Assembly (NCBI GenBank): GCA_041664965.1
Contig: JBAYJT010000042.1
Coordinates: forward strand, 1-14,393
Direction of reading: 5' to 3'
Length of the DNA stretch: 14,393 nt
From: JBAYJT01 sp041664965
GTDB taxonomy: Bacteria; Pseudomonadota; Gammaproteobacteria; UBA9339
The position numbers were made by a program, and so were the translations under genes. Positions 14,140-14,393 of the stretch are shown here, one piece after another (the stretch's first letter is position 1; each line of letters opens with the position of its first letter). Below the pieces are notes generated by a model. The model made no database searches, was not told the DNA's origin, and saw only the letters and a list, made by a program, of their open reading frames with translations.

Positions 14140-14393
14140 TTGGACGAACTAGATTATTTTACCATAGCCGGCGTAGACGAAGCGGGCAGAGGACCTTTGG
14201 CTGGTCCAGTTTTTGCGGCGGCAGTTGTATTACCCTCAGGTTTTTCCATTCCTGGATTAACAGATTCCAAGCTACTTACGCATACAAAGCGTCTTAAACT
14301 CCGCGATATCATTATGGCCAAGGCCTTGCACTTTAGTGTTGCTGAAGCTAGTGTCGAAGAAATAGATCAGCTCAATATTTTACAAGCTAGTCT
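14140..14393 (+). CDS. rnhB: Ribonuclease HII, 3' end truncated by window
   Basis: RNase HII cleaves the RNA strand of RNA-DNA hybrids and initiates removal of single ribonucleotides from DNA. The visible 84 residues include the signature IAGVDEAGRGPLAGPVFAAAVVLP, which supplies the first Asp and Glu of the active site, and LTDSKLLTHTKR with the DSK motif. The start is TTG 14140: TAG 14128-14130 is an in-frame stop just upstream, and AGGGA (14129-14133) lies six bases before the TTG. The gene continues beyond the window. It is on the strand opposite to dnaE and separated from it by the two orphans, unlike the common lpxB-rnhB-dnaE order. Confidence 0.95.
   Translation, partial: MDELDYFTIAGVDEAGRGPLAGPVFAAAVVLPSGFSIPGLTDSKLLTHTKRLKLRDIIMAKALHFSVAEASVEEIDQLNILQAS

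Overview
The window is an AT-rich bacterial chromosome segment. It carries housekeeping genes interleaved with low-complexity, repeat-built orphan genes. DnaE has the gammaproteobacterial DnaE1 layout, with a QLSLF clamp-binding motif. TolA, YggS and PilT also look gammaproteobacterial, and prfB keeps the classical CUU-UGA programmed frameshift. Together with a large bacterial OPR/DUF1601-like repeat protein ending in a RAP domain, this suggests a host-associated gammaproteobacterium near Legionellales/Coxiellaceae. That placement is inferred from family memory and has not been tested by phylogeny.

Layout, left to right: (1) prfB (5' end cut off, frameshift site at about 31-45) followed by xthA, both +. 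(2) A leftward block: tolA, then a 1080-residue protein with a Ser/His-rich N-terminus, eleven nearly identical helical repeats of 45-54 residues, and a C-terminal RAP domain. A 16-bp perfect palindrome next to a TATAAT lies in the gap between them. (3) A rightward pair: yggS (TTG start) and pilT, with two perfect hairpins in the region between yggS and the family-like pilT start. (4) A 461-bp cassette, 7970-8430: a four-helix-bundle (S23/IVP family) gene between perfect 29-bp inverted repeats built from 7-nt units. The left arm supplies the last codons and stop of a shortened pilT; the right arm ends two bases before the stop of convergent dnaE. (5) dnaE, leftward. (6) Two orphan + genes (408 and 199 codons) rich in Ser/Thr/Pro, the first with degenerate internal repeats. 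(7) A gap with a terminator-like hairpin, a CCACGCC/GGCGTGG palindrome and a solitary relative of the cassette's 7-nt repeat. (8) The 5' end of rnhB (TTG start), cut by the window edge.

The housekeeping genes cover translation termination (prfB), DNA repair and replication (xthA, dnaE, rnhB), PLP homeostasis (yggS), envelope integrity (tolA) and pilus retraction (pilT). The most unusual content is the modular OPR-like/RAP protein, whose repeats vary at fixed positions like an RNA-recognition code, and the inverted-repeat S23 cassette. The orphan pair between dnaE and rnhB looks lineage-specific. An effector role for the OPR/RAP and orphan proteins is possible but is inference only.
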